Assembly: GCF_017744555.1 (NCBI RefSeq)
Contig: NZ_JAGIBD010000005.1
Location: forward strand, 62,001-126,000
DNA from: Cellulomonas sp.
GTDB taxonomy: Bacteria > Actinomycetota > Actinomycetes > Actinomycetales > Cellulomonadaceae
DNA length: 64,000 nt
Reading direction: 5' to 3'
The position numbers and the translations under genes were made by a program. Numbering within the stretch: position 1 is the stretch's first letter; each line of letters opens with the position of its first letter. Positions 8,133 through 15,580 of this stretch are shown here, one piece after another. Under the pieces are notes generated by a model that had not been told where the DNA came from, did not search any database, and saw nothing but the letters and a program-made list of their open reading frames with translations.

Positions 8133-8519
8133 TCAGCGCTTGCTGGTCGTCCGCGCTGCCAGCCATCCGGCGATGGAGCCGAGCTCGAGGTGGCCTCCGG
8201 CGACCTCTCGGATGAACCGATCGACCTCCACCGGATCGTCGGAGCCGGTCAGGACGTAGCCGTTGAGGTCGTAGAACCGACGCACCAGGATCCACGCGAG
8301 TCGCTTGTTCCCGTCGATGCAGGGGTGCGCCCGGCTGATCGCGTCGAGGAGCGCGGCCGCCTTGGCGTGAAGGCCGACGTAGGCCTCGACTCCCCATACG
8401 ACCTGACGGGGCCTGTCGAGTGCGGAGGCCAGTAGCCCTGCGTCGCGAACGTGAAATCCGAGCCGGCGGACGAGTACTGCCGCGTCGTCCTGGTCTGGGT
8501 ACTCGAACTGCTCGCTCAC
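8133..8519 (-). CDS. doc: Doc-type Fic-domain toxin
   Basis: 128 residues of the Doc branch of the Fic fold. The active-site loop reads HPCIDGNKR (H65 to R73) against the family consensus HxFx(D/N)(A/G)NKR. The catalytic His, Asp, Asn, Lys and Arg are present, but the Phe is Cys67. Doc toxins phosphorylate elongation factor Tu and stop translation. Its ATG overlaps the stop of the upstream antitoxin gene, the usual order (antitoxin first). Base composition looks somewhat lower in GC than neighbouring housekeeping genes, suggesting acquisition beside rnpB. Confidence 0.87.
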   Translation of the reverse strand: MSEQFEYPDQDDAAVLVRRLGFHVRDAGLLASALDRPRQVVWGVEAYVGLHAKAAALLDAISRAHPCIDGNKRLAWILVRRFYDLNGYVLTGSDDPVEVDRFIREVAGGHLELGSIAGWLAARTTSKR

Positions 8520-8719
8520 CGCGAGAGGAGGTCGAGGATCGTCTTGTCGGTTTCCAGCACGTCGTCGAGGAACCGGTCCATGTCGGCGCGGCGCCCGGAT
8601 CGCGCGGCGCGCTCCTTGATCGCGAGGACGACGACGTCGTGCTTTGACCGCTGCTCGGCCTTGGCCAGCTCGGTGAGGAGCGCGTCCTCGGTCTCGGACA
8701 GTCGCAGGGTCATCGCCAT
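8516..8719 (-). CDS. Ribbon-helix-helix antitoxin partner of Doc
   Basis: 67 residues: an N-terminal MAMTLRLSETEDALLTELA typical of a ribbon-helix-helix DNA-binding strand-helix, then a polar C-terminal tail that would neutralise the toxin (FLDDVLETDKTILDLLSR). It is not the classical Phd fold. ATG 8719 is preferred over GTG 8728 because GAGGTG lies six bases before it. Its stop overlaps the toxin start by four bases. A perfect dyad lies just upstream, consistent with autoregulation. Confidence 0.8.
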   Translation of the reverse strand: MAMTLRLSETEDALLTELAKAEQRSKHDVVVLAIKERAARSGRRADMDRFLDDVLETDKTILDLLSR

Positions 8720-8733
8720 GGTCGTCACCTCGG

Positions 8734-8752
8734 AGGTATCAGAGTGATACCT
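8734..8752. promoter_or_regulatory. Operator dyad of the toxin-antitoxin operon
   Basis: AGGTATCA and TGATACCT form a perfect 8-bp inverted repeat around the 3-nt spacer GAG. Flanking ACCTC and GAGGT extend it imperfectly. It sits 15 nt upstream of the antitoxin ATG and covers AT-rich bases (TATCAC, TGATAC on the coding strand) that could serve as the -10 element. It is a likely binding site for the antitoxin. Confidence 0.7.
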
Positions 8753-8803
8753 GAGGTTACGTGTCCTTCGACGCTTCGAGCAAGATCCGAGCCGGGCGGC
8801 CGG

Positions 8804-9709
8804 TCACGACACCGGCACGTCCAGCCGCTGGTACGTCCGCCCCGGGAGCATGGACGCCACGTCCGACGTCCACGGCAGTGGCGGCTCGGGCATGACGACG
8901 AGCCACGACCCGTCGCGGTCGAAGAAGCGCAGGTCGCCGTCGAACGCGTAGGTGTCGCGGACGTGCAGGCCGAGGTCGCTCGCCGAGAACGTGAGGTTGA
9001 ACAGCCACGCTGACGGGTCTTGGATGTGCCGGTCGCTGTCGAGGTCACGCGACGTCCACATCCGCACCCAGGCGATGCTGCGGGCCTCGTGCGCGGGGAC
9101 GACGAGCGGGTGGCCCGGGAGCAGCTCGAGCTCGCCGCCGGCGGAGTCGAGGATGTCGATCTGCGCGGGGCAGTCGGAGACGTTCTCGAACCAGAGGGTC
9201 AGGGCGGTGCGGAACGCGTACGACTCGTCGCGGCCGACCTGGAGCTGGCCGACGAGGGGACGCCACCGGTCCTGCCGGCCGGCGGAGAGTTGGCAGACCT
9301 CGAGGGTCGGACGGCCGACGGCGTCGGTGACGCTGGGGAGGGCGCGGGCGATGATCGTCGGGGCGAGCGCGTCGAGGCGGGCTTCCTCGAGCATCCGGCG
9401 CGTGTGGTCGGTCTCGAGGCGCAGGCGGTCCGCGTCGGCGCGCGCGTCCTGGGCCTCCTGCCGGGCGAGGGCGAGCGCCTCGCGGGCGATCGCGACCTGC
9501 TCGTCGAACGCCTGCGCCTGCCGGGCGGTCGCGTCGGCGTGCCGGTACGTCGCGTCGGCCTGCCGGGCGATGCGACGGGCGGCCTTCGCGGACTGGCGCC
9601 ACGCGAACAGGGCCACGAGGAGCGTGAGGGCGGAAACGGCGAGCGGGACCCACTGTCGCCAGTCCTCCAGCTGGACGTCGCCGAGGACGGGCAGAGCGGC
9701 GCTGGTCAT
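8804..9709 (-). CDS. Membrane-anchored coiled-coil protein of unknown function
   Basis: 301 residues, not recognised as a named family. A short extracytoplasmic N terminus is followed by one transmembrane helix (VPLAVSALTLLVALFAW, about residues 20-37), a heptad-rich Arg/Ala/Gln helix (about 40-110, with RRIARQADATYRHADA) and a C-terminal beta-rich domain of about 190 residues containing SDCPAQIDIL and RFFDRDGSWLVVM. TAACTT (complement of 9716-9721) lies six bases before ATG 9709, so the start is leaderless. The layout resembles hypothetical proteins found in accessory islands, and it lies next to a toxin-antitoxin pair. No catalytic motif seen. Confidence 0.65.
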   Translation of the reverse strand: MTSAALPVLGDVQLEDWRQWVPLAVSALTLLVALFAWRQSAKAARRIARQADATYRHADATARQAQAFDEQVAIAREALALARQEAQDARADADRLRLETDHTRRMLEEARLDALAPTIIARALPSVTDAVGRPTLEVCQLSAGRQDRWRPLVGQLQVGRDESYAFRTALTLWFENVSDCPAQIDILDSAGGELELLPGHPLVVPAHEARSIAWVRMWTSRDLDSDRHIQDPSAWLFNLTFSASDLGLHVRDTYAFDGDLRFFDRDGSWLVVMPEPPLPWTSDVASMLPGRTYQRLDVPVS

Positions 9710-9869
9710 GCGAGGAAGTTACTGACCGGTTCGTCCGATTTCGACCCTGACGCGCCGAAGTCACTCGTGCGGGGGTAGCCCGACCGGGCGGCGTCCGACG
9801 CGCTCGAGCGGGCTTCAGTGCCCGATCGGCTCGGCCGATATCAAGGTCATAAGGGCGAGAGCGACCACC

Positions 9870-10235
9870 GTGGCGGTGTCGGTGCTGGCGCTCGGATCGA
9901 TGCTGCTCGCCGGCTGCAAGGAGGGGACCGACGCAGGTGCCGAGGCGCCGTCGGAGGTCGCCGCACCGGAGACGGCCTCAGCTGAGACCGCACCCGTCGA
10001 GCCGACGCCCACGCCGGAGCCCACGGCGGAGCCGGCACCTGTGGCTGCCGAGCCCGCGCCGGTCGTCGCTGAGTCTGCGGCGCTGGTCGAGGCGCCACCC
10101 GCGGCGACGGACCCGCGGTTCGGCACCTGCAAGGAGGCTGTCGCGGCCGGCTTCGGGAACTACGTCCAGGGCGTCGACCCCGAGTACGACTGGTACCAGG
10201 ACCGCGACCACGACGGCGTCGTCTGCGAGAAGTAG
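9870..10235 (+). CDS. Excalibur-domain lipoprotein
   Basis: 121 residues. The N-terminal hydrophobic segment ends in the lipobox LLAGC (Cys16), so the product should be exported and lipid-anchored. A Pro/Ala/Glu-rich stalk (about 20-80, many EPxP repeats) leads to an Excalibur domain with CKEAVAAGFG and the calcium-loop motif DRDHDGVVCE; two cysteines in it probably form a disulfide. Such domains bind calcium at the cell surface. The start is GTG 9870; no usable in-frame ATG or GTG lies upstream in the intergenic region, although the preceding in-frame bases also read as a plausible positively charged leader. Confidence 0.82.
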   Translation: MAVSVLALGSMLLAGCKEGTDAGAEAPSEVAAPETASAETAPVEPTPTPEPTAEPAPVAAEPAPVVAESAALVEAPPAATDPRFGTCKEAVAAGFGNYVQGVDPEYDWYQDRDHDGVVCEK

Positions 10236-10239
10236 CCGG

Positions 10240-10656
10240 TCAGCTTGGCTGGCTTGCGAGCTCCGCGGCCAGCGCCGCCGCCGCTTCCGACACCGTGCGG
10301 TGCAGGAGGCAGAACTCGTTGCCCTCGGGGTCGGCGAGCACGTACCACGGCACGTCGCCCTGCCCGATGTCGACGTGGGTCGCGCCGAGGCCGAGGAGCC
10401 GGGTGAGCTCGGTGGCCTGGTCGGAGTCGTCGCCGGGGCGGATGTCGGGGTGCCAGCGGTTCTTGACGACCTTGTCGTCGGGCACGCGGATGAACAGCCA
10501 GTTCGTGCTGGTCCCGTCGGGCGGGGCGATCTCGATCTCGTCGTCGTCCGGTGAGGGCTCCCAGACGAACCGCCAGCCGAGGACGTCGGCCCACCAGCGG
10601 GCGAGCCGTTCGGGGTCGTGCGCGTCGATGGTGACCTGGGAGACCGCGAGCGTCAT
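10240..10656 (-). CDS. VOC-superfamily (glyoxalase-like) protein
   Basis: 138 residues with the paired beta-alpha-beta-beta-beta modules of the vicinal oxygen chelate fold. Typical family pieces are VTIDAHDPERLARWWADVLGW at the N terminus and YVLADPEGNEFCLL near the C terminus. This is the Glyoxalase_6 subgroup common in Actinobacteria; substrate unknown. TACGGT (complement of 10663-10668) lies six bases before ATG 10656, so translation is probably leaderless. The gene converges on the Excalibur gene with only four bases between stops. Confidence 0.85.
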   Translation of the reverse strand: MTLAVSQVTIDAHDPERLARWWADVLGWRFVWEPSPDDDEIEIAPPDGTSTNWLFIRVPDDKVVKNRWHPDIRPGDDSDQATELTRLLGLGATHVDIGQGDVPWYVLADPEGNEFCLLHRTVSEAAAALAAELASQPS

Positions 10657-10683
10657 GCAGGCACCGTAGGGGCGACCCCGAGG

Positions 10684-10977
10684 TCACGCGACCGGTGGTG
10701 GCCTGTCCACGCGGGCGGTGCCGGCGTCGAGGTCGACGGGCGGTGCGGTGTCGCCGGCGTGCTGGATGTCGAGCCGCTGGCGTTCCTGCTCGGTGGTGAG
10801 GTGCACACGGTTCGGCTGGAAGATCTCGACGAGGTCGCCGAACATGCCGCTCGCCGCGGAGGACTCGCTGGGCCGGTGCCGACGCGGGTGGCGGCGGTCG
10901 AACCAGCCGCGCGCCACGGCACGGTCGAGCGCCACGAGGACGACGACCACGGCGGCGACGATCAGGACCCAGCGCAC
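10684..10977 (-). CDS. Small single-pass membrane protein, unknown
   Basis: 97 residues: an immediate hydrophobic helix (RWVLIVAAVVVVLVALDRAVA) and a polar, Arg-rich cytoplasmic tail. I recognise no family, though similar small proteins recur in Micrococcales. GTG 10977 is chosen because the hydrophobic segment starts at once, and GACGAT six bases upstream resembles the leaderless -10 pattern. It lies 17 bases after the metallohydrolase stop and could be the last gene of the map-ppgK operon. Confidence 0.55.
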   Translation of the reverse strand: MRWVLIVAAVVVVLVALDRAVARGWFDRRHPRRHRPSESSAASGMFGDLVEIFQPNRVHLTTEQERQRLDIQHAGDTAPPVDLDAGTARVDRPPPVA

Positions 10978-10994
10978 GGGACCATCGTCACACG

Positions 10995-11816
10995 TCAGCG
11001 GGCGATGGCGGCGGCCTGCTGGTGGTGGGCGTGCACGAGCCACGGGGTGGTCAGTCGCGGGTCCTGGGCCGTTGCACCCTCGGACACCAGGCGCTCGAGG
11101 TAGCGGCGGTCCGCCGCCAGACGACGTGCGAGCTCCGCTGCGTCGCCCACGGCGCCGTGGCCCGGGACGACGACCCGGACGTCGTCGAGCGCGGCGATCC
11201 GGTCGAGCGTTGCGAGGTAGTCGCCGACGGGGTCGGTGGCGTCGGTGTCGAGCAGCGGGATCTCGACGTCCGAGAGCAGGTCACCGGCCAGCAGCGCGCC
11301 GACGTCGGGGACGTGCAGGGCGCTGTGCCCCACGGCGTGGGCGTCGTGCACGAGCACCAGGACCCGACGACCGGCCCAGTCGACGCCGACCCAGCCCGGC
11401 GGGCCCGCTGCGTCGGTCAGCGGCGGAGGCGCCGGGGGAGCGTCGACGAGGTCGGCGCCGCGCTCGCCCGGGTGGGTCCGCACGTACGACGCGAGCTCCT
11501 CGTCGCCGTCGCGGTCCGCGCGGGCCGCGCTCACCCATGACGGCCGCTGGACCCACGCCGCCCAGCGCGGCAGGTCGCGCAGCCCGGGTCCGTCGAGGGC
11601 ATGGTCCCAGTGGTCGTGCGTCGACCACACGGCGAGCGGGCTCCAGCCGCGGTCACGGACGGCGGAGGAGAGTTCGGCCACCTCGCGGGCCGTCACGCTC
11701 GGGTCGACGAGCAGGCACGATCCGTCGCCGCCGACGACCACGCTCGACGTCGTCGCGTACACCGCGGAGGTGGCGACGTGGATCCCGTCGGCGACCTCGA
11801 CGAGCGGGCCGGGCAC
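10995..11816 (-). CDS. MBL-fold metallohydrolase
   Basis: 273 residues with the metal-site motifs of the metallo-beta-lactamase fold: THDHWDH (about residue 67), GHSALHVPDVGALLAGDLLSD and PGHGAVG. All histidines of the binuclear zinc site are visible. The substrate cannot be read from sequence; glyoxalase II-like or lactonase-like activity is possible. GTG 11816 is the first reasonable start after the ppgK stop at 11827, leaving a 10-base gap, so it belongs to the map-ppgK operon. Confidence 0.8.
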   Translation of the reverse strand: MPGPLVEVADGIHVATSAVYATTSSVVVGGDGSCLLVDPSVTAREVAELSSAVRDRGWSPLAVWSTHDHWDHALDGPGLRDLPRWAAWVQRPSWVSAARADRDGDEELASYVRTHPGERGADLVDAPPAPPPLTDAAGPPGWVGVDWAGRRVLVLVHDAHAVGHSALHVPDVGALLAGDLLSDVEIPLLDTDATDPVGDYLATLDRIAALDDVRVVVPGHGAVGDAAELARRLAADRRYLERLVSEGATAQDPRLTTPWLVHAHHQQAAAIAR

Positions 11817-11826
11817 GGGTCGGCCG

Positions 11827-12597
11827 TCAGCCGTGCGCCTCCGCCGCGAGCGCCGCGGCGCCGACGATCCCGGCGGCGTTGCGCAGCTCCGCGGGGATGA
11901 TGCGCGTGCGGATGTCGAGCAGCGGCAGGAACTCCTTGTGGTGCTTGGAGACGCCGCCGCCGACCACGATGAGGTCGGGCCAGAACAGGTTCTCGACGAC
12001 CGAGAAGTACCGCTGCAGGCGCTCGGCCCAGCCGGCCCAGTCGAGCCCGTCGCGGTCACGGACGGACTCGGCGGCGCGCGACTCGGCGTCGTGCCCGTCG
12101 ATCTCCAGGTGTCCGAGCTCGGTGTTCGGCACGAGGTGCCCGTCGACGATCAGCGCGGACCCGATGCCCGTGCCGAGCGTGACGACGAGCACGACGCCGT
12201 CCACGTCCTTCGCGGCGCCGTACCGCACCTCGGCGTACCCGGCGGCGTCGGCGTCGTTCACCGCGAGCACCCGGCGCCCGGTCGCGTGCTTCACGGCGGC
12301 CTCGACGTCGGTCCCGATCCACGACTTGTCGACGTTCGCGGCGGACTGCGCGACGCCGTGCAGGATCACCGCCGGGAACGTGACGCCGATCGGCACGCCC
12401 TTGTCGAGGTCGAACGACTCGACGACCTCGGCGACGGTCTTCGACACCGCGTCGGGCGTCGACGGGGACGGCGTCGGGATGCGCTTGCGGTCGCTCGCGA
12501 ACTCGCCCTTCTCCAGGTCGACCGGCGCACCCTTGATGCCGCTGCCGCCGATGTCGATGCCGAACGCGAGGGGGTGCTTCTTCTTGTCGTGGCTCAT
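11827..12597 (-). CDS. ppgK: Polyphosphate glucokinase
   Basis: 256 residues of the ROK family. It phosphorylates glucose using polyphosphate or ATP. The N-terminal phosphate loop is [16 protein letters not shown]; the substrate loop [11 protein letters not shown] carries the catalytic Asp; and [13 protein letters not shown] and [10 protein letters not shown] complete the sugar site. The long insertion and length match actinobacterial PpgK (M. tuberculosis PpgK is about 265 residues). ATG 12597 overlaps the map stop by four bases, so it is translationally coupled to methionine aminopeptidase. Confidence 0.93.
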   Translation of the reverse strand: MSHDKKKHPLAFGIDIGGSGIKGAPVDLEKGEFASDRKRIPTPSPSTPDAVSKTVAEVVESFDLDKGVPIGVTFPAVILHGVAQSAANVDKSWIGTDVEAAVKHATGRRVLAVNDADAAGYAEVRYGAAKDVDGVVLVVTLGTGIGSALIVDGHLVPNTELGHLEIDGHDAESRAAESVRDRDGLDWAGWAERLQRYFSVVENLFWPDLIVVGGGVSKHHKEFLPLLDIRTRIIPAELRNAAGIVGAAALAAEAHG

Positions 12598-13466
12598 GGC
12601 AGTGTCAGGATCTCCGCTCCGGTGTCGGTGACCAGCAGTGTGTGCTCGAACTGCGCGCTGCGCCTGCCGTCGGCCGTGAGGACCGTCCAGTCGTCGTCCC
12701 ACATGACCCAGTCGGGGGTGCCGAGGTTGAGCATCGGCTCGATGGTGAAGACCATGCCGGGCTCGATGACCGTGTCGTAGGCGGGGGCCGCGTCGTAGTG
12801 GGGGATGACGAGCCCGGTGTGGAACGCGGGTCCGACCCCGTGGCCGGTGTAGTCGCGGACCACGCCGTACCCGAACCTGGCGGCGTACTTCTCGATGACC
12901 CGCCCGATGACGTTGATCTCGCGACCGGGCACGACGGCCTTGATCGCCCGGTGGAGTGCCTCCCGCGTGCGCTCGACGAGCAGCCGGGACTCCTCGTCGA
13001 CGTTCCCGGCGAGGAAGGTGGCGTTGTTGTCGCCGTGCACGCCGCCGATGTACGCCGTGACGTCGACGTTGACGATGTCGCCGTCCTCGATCACGGTCGA
13101 GTCGGGGATGCCGTGGCAGATGACCTCGTTGACGGACGTGCACAGCGACTTGGGGAAGCCGCGGTAGCCGAGCGTCGACGGGTAGGCGCCGTGGTCGAGC
13201 ATGAACTCGTGTCCGATCGCGTCGAGCGCGTCGGTCGTGACACCCGGCTCGACGGCCTTGCCGACGACCTCGAGGGCCTGCGCGGCGATGCGCGCCGCGA
13301 CACGGACCAGCTCGATCGTGCCCTCGTCCAGCACGTTGCTGCCCATCCACGGGGCGGGTCCGGGACGCCCGACGTACTCGGGGCGGGCGATGGTCGACGG
13401 GACGGAGCGGCGGGGGCTCACCGTGCCCGGGACCAGGGCGGATCTAGGCGCGTGCACGGACGACAT
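12594..13466 (-). CDS. map: Type I methionine aminopeptidase
   Basis: 290 residues. It removes the initiator Met from nascent proteins. The N-terminal extension ([19 protein letters not shown]) is the linker typical of actinobacterial MetAP-Ic enzymes. Metal ligands are visible: the two Asp of [18 protein letters not shown], His of YTGHGVG, Glu of FTIEPML and Glu of [14 protein letters not shown] (complement of 13474-13479) stands seven bases before ATG 13466. It is the first gene of a map-ppgK-metallohydrolase operon. Confidence 0.95.
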   Translation of the reverse strand: MSSVHAPRSALVPGTVSPRRSVPSTIARPEYVGRPGPAPWMGSNVLDEGTIELVRVAARIAAQALEVVGKAVEPGVTTDALDAIGHEFMLDHGAYPSTLGYRGFPKSLCTSVNEVICHGIPDSTVIEDGDIVNVDVTAYIGGVHGDNNATFLAGNVDEESRLLVERTREALHRAIKAVVPGREINVIGRVIEKYAARFGYGVVRDYTGHGVGPAFHTGLVIPHYDAAPAYDTVIEPGMVFTIEPMLNLGTPDWVMWDDDWTVLTADGRRSAQFEHTLLVTDTGAEILTLP

Positions 13467-13544
13467 ACCTGGCAGTCTACGGAAAGGAGTGCGGAGCGGC
13501 CGCGTGACCCGACGCCCCGCGGGTGTCGACGAAGGGAGTCCGAG

Positions 13545-13715
13545 ATGGCGACGGAGTACTGGTACAACACCGAGACCCACGAGGTCGAGGAGGGCAAGCA
13601 GAGCGTCGCGTCGAAGCTCATGGGCCCGTACCCGACCCGTGAGGACGCCGCGCGCGCGATGGAGATCGCCAAGGAGCGCAACAAGGCGTGGGAGGACGAG
13701 GACCGGCAGCGCTGA
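13545..13715 (+). CDS. Small SPOR-like protein
   Basis: 56 residues beginning [17 protein letters not shown] and containing [14 protein letters not shown], the pattern of the short SPOR-like proteins frequently found beside map in Actinobacteria. No signal peptide is present, so it is cytosolic, unlike true peptidoglycan-binding SPOR proteins. A good ribosome binding site (GAAGGGAG, 13531-13538) precedes ATG 13545. Function unknown. Confidence 0.75.
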   Translation: MATEYWYNTETHEVEEGKQSVASKLMGPYPTREDAARAMEIAKERNKAWEDEDRQR

Positions 13716-13730
13716 GGTCCGCCGGCCGCG

Positions 13731-14714
13731 TCAGCGCCGGACGAGGTGGGCGACGACCGGCCGGTGGTCGCTGCCACCCGTGCGGCCCAGCACGTCGAAC
13801 CCGGTGACGCGCCACGCCCGCCCGTCCACGAGCACGTGGTCGATCGGAGCGGCCAGCAGGCTCGGCGCGGACGACGGCCACGTGCCGCGCCACGCCTCGC
13901 CGGCGGCCCGCGCGGCGTCGACGCACGGTCCGAGGTCGCGAAGGCCGGGGTGGTCGAGCGTCGCGTTGAGGTCGCCGGCGACGATCGCGCCGGGGGTCGA
14001 CGCGCACGCCTGCGCCACCCAGGCGGTCTCCGAGCGCCACGTCGGCATCGCGCTGCGTCCGCCCGGCGACATCGGGTGGGCCGCGACCAGCGTCGGGCCG
14101 GCGCCGTCGGTGGGGACGGACCGGACGCCGCCGAAGTGCAGGGGCAGACGGGTGGCCGTCGGGTAGTCGCCGAGCGTGCGCGCGACGAGCAGGCCGGTGC
14201 CGGCGATCCAGCGGTGGTCCGCGTCCGACGTGTGCACCTGCACGGGCCGTCCCGCTTCGGCCAGCGCGGCAGCGGTGGCCCGGACCGTGGCGGGGGACGT
14301 CTCCGCGAGGACGACGACGTCGGCGTCCGTCTTTTCGACGAGCTCGGCGAGCGTCCCGGGCGGCACCACGTCGAGCGTGTTGAACGACAGGACGACGACG
14401 TCGTCCGGCGTGGTCGTGGTCCCGGCCGCCGTCGTGGTCGGGGGTCCGTGCGGGACGGCCCGCGAGACGAGCACGGCCCCCTGGACGGCGGCGCCCAGGG
14501 CGAGCGCGACGACGACCGGCATGGCCCGTCGGCGCAGGGGCGGCACAGCCAGCAGCGCGAGCGCACCCGCGATCCCGGCGAGGCCGAGGACGGCCCGGAA
14601 CGACACGAGCTGCGCCACCGGGAACAGGCCCGCCAGCACGGGTACGGCGAGCCCGACGCCGATCGCGCCCACGACGGCGGCTGCCGCCCAGGTCGCGACC
14701 CGCGCGCGACTCAC
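13731..14714 (-). CDS. Membrane-anchored endonuclease/exonuclease/phosphatase-family protein
   Basis: 327 residues. About three N-terminal transmembrane helices (residues 8-95) precede a catalytic EEP domain with SFNTLDV, VVLAETSP (metal-binding Glu), VAGDLNATLDH and the terminal GGSDHRPVVAHL (catalytic Asp-His). The active site should face outside or a membrane interface, as in other actinobacterial members of this architecture; substrate unknown. GTG 14714 overlaps the panB stop by four bases (GTGA), so it is coupled to panB. Confidence 0.82.
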   Translation of the reverse strand: MSRARVATWAAAAVVGAIGVGLAVPVLAGLFPVAQLVSFRAVLGLAGIAGALALLAVPPLRRRAMPVVVALALGAAVQGAVLVSRAVPHGPPTTTAAGTTTTPDDVVVLSFNTLDVVPPGTLAELVEKTDADVVVLAETSPATVRATAAALAEAGRPVQVHTSDADHRWIAGTGLLVARTLGDYPTATRLPLHFGGVRSVPTDGAGPTLVAAHPMSPGGRSAMPTWRSETAWVAQACASTPGAIVAGDLNATLDHPGLRDLGPCVDAARAAGEAWRGTWPSSAPSLLAAPIDHVLVDGRAWRVTGFDVLGRTGGSDHRPVVAHLVRR

Positions 14715-15523
14715 TTGTCGAACTGGTGGTCCGCGTCGGGGAACGTGCCGGCCCGCACCTCGTCGACGTAGGCCGTGGCGGCCGCGCGGAGCGCCGCACC
14801 GACCTCGCCGAACCGCTTGGCGAACCGCGGCGACCAGTCGGTCATCCCCGCCATGTCGACCCAGACGAGCACCTGGCCGTCGCACCCCGCACCGGCGCCG
14901 ATGCCGATGGTCGGCACGTGCAGGATCTCGGTGATCTGCTCGGCGACCGGAGCCGGCACCATCTCGAGGACCACCGCGACGGCACCGGCCTCGGCGATCG
15001 CGACGGCGTCCTCGCTCAGGTGCTCGGCGGCCGCGTCGCCCCGGCCCTGCACGCGGGGCCCGCCCAGCAGGTGCTCGGACTGCGGCGTGTACCCGAGGTG
15101 GCCGACCACCGGGATGCCCGCGTCGGTCAGGGCCTTGATCTGCGGGGCGACGCGCTTGCCACCCTCGAACTTCACCGCCGCGGCGCCGGTCTCCTTCATG
15201 ACCCGCACCGCGCTCTCGAGCGCCTGCGCGGGGCCGGCCTCGTACGTGCCGAACGGCAGGTCGACGACGACGAACGCACGGTGCGCGGAGCGCGCGACGG
15301 CCCGGGCCGCCGGGATCATGTCGTCGATCGTCACCGGCAGCGTCGTCGTGTGGCCGTGCATCGTGTTCCCGATGGAGTCGCCGACCAGCAGCATGTCGAC
15401 GCCCGCGGCGTCGAAGATCGACGCGGTGACGGCGTCGTACGCCGTGAGCATCGTCAGGCGCTCGCCGCGCTCCTTGGCCTCACGCAGGTGGTGCACGCGC
15501 ACGCGCTTGGGGGTCTGGCTCAT
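14711..15523 (-). CDS. panB: 3-methyl-2-oxobutanoate hydroxymethyltransferase
   Basis: 270 residues. It catalyses the first step of pantothenate (coenzyme A) synthesis, transferring hydroxymethyl from methylene-tetrahydrofolate to ketoisovalerate. Family blocks are intact: MLTAYDAVTASIFDAAGVD, LLVGDSIGNTMHGHTTTLPV (metal Asp), VVDLPFGTYE, AVKFEGG, HLGYTPQ and PTIGIGAG. A ribosome binding site AGGAGC precedes ATG 15523. No panC or panD lies nearby. Confidence 0.96.
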   Translation of the reverse strand: MSQTPKRVRVHHLREAKERGERLTMLTAYDAVTASIFDAAGVDMLLVGDSIGNTMHGHTTTLPVTIDDMIPAARAVARSAHRAFVVVDLPFGTYEAGPAQALESAVRVMKETGAAAVKFEGGKRVAPQIKALTDAGIPVVGHLGYTPQSEHLLGGPRVQGRGDAAAEHLSEDAVAIAEAGAVAVVLEMVPAPVAEQITEILHVPTIGIGAGAGCDGQVLVWVDMAGMTDWSPRFAKRFGEVGAALRAAATAYVDEVRAGTFPDADHQFDK

Positions 15524-15580
15524 CGAGGGTGCTCCTGGGTGTCGTGCGGGGTGCGTACGCGGGTCAGCTGACAGGGCAGG

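Noticed and set aside
13031-13051. Frameshift in the cysteine desulfurase homologue as cause of the missing lysine (considered together with other start and frame checks)
   Set aside because: The 62496-63695 frame reads continuously through conserved blocks on both sides of the altered motif, so no frameshift is needed; the coordinates given here are a control region in map that showed no frame change either.
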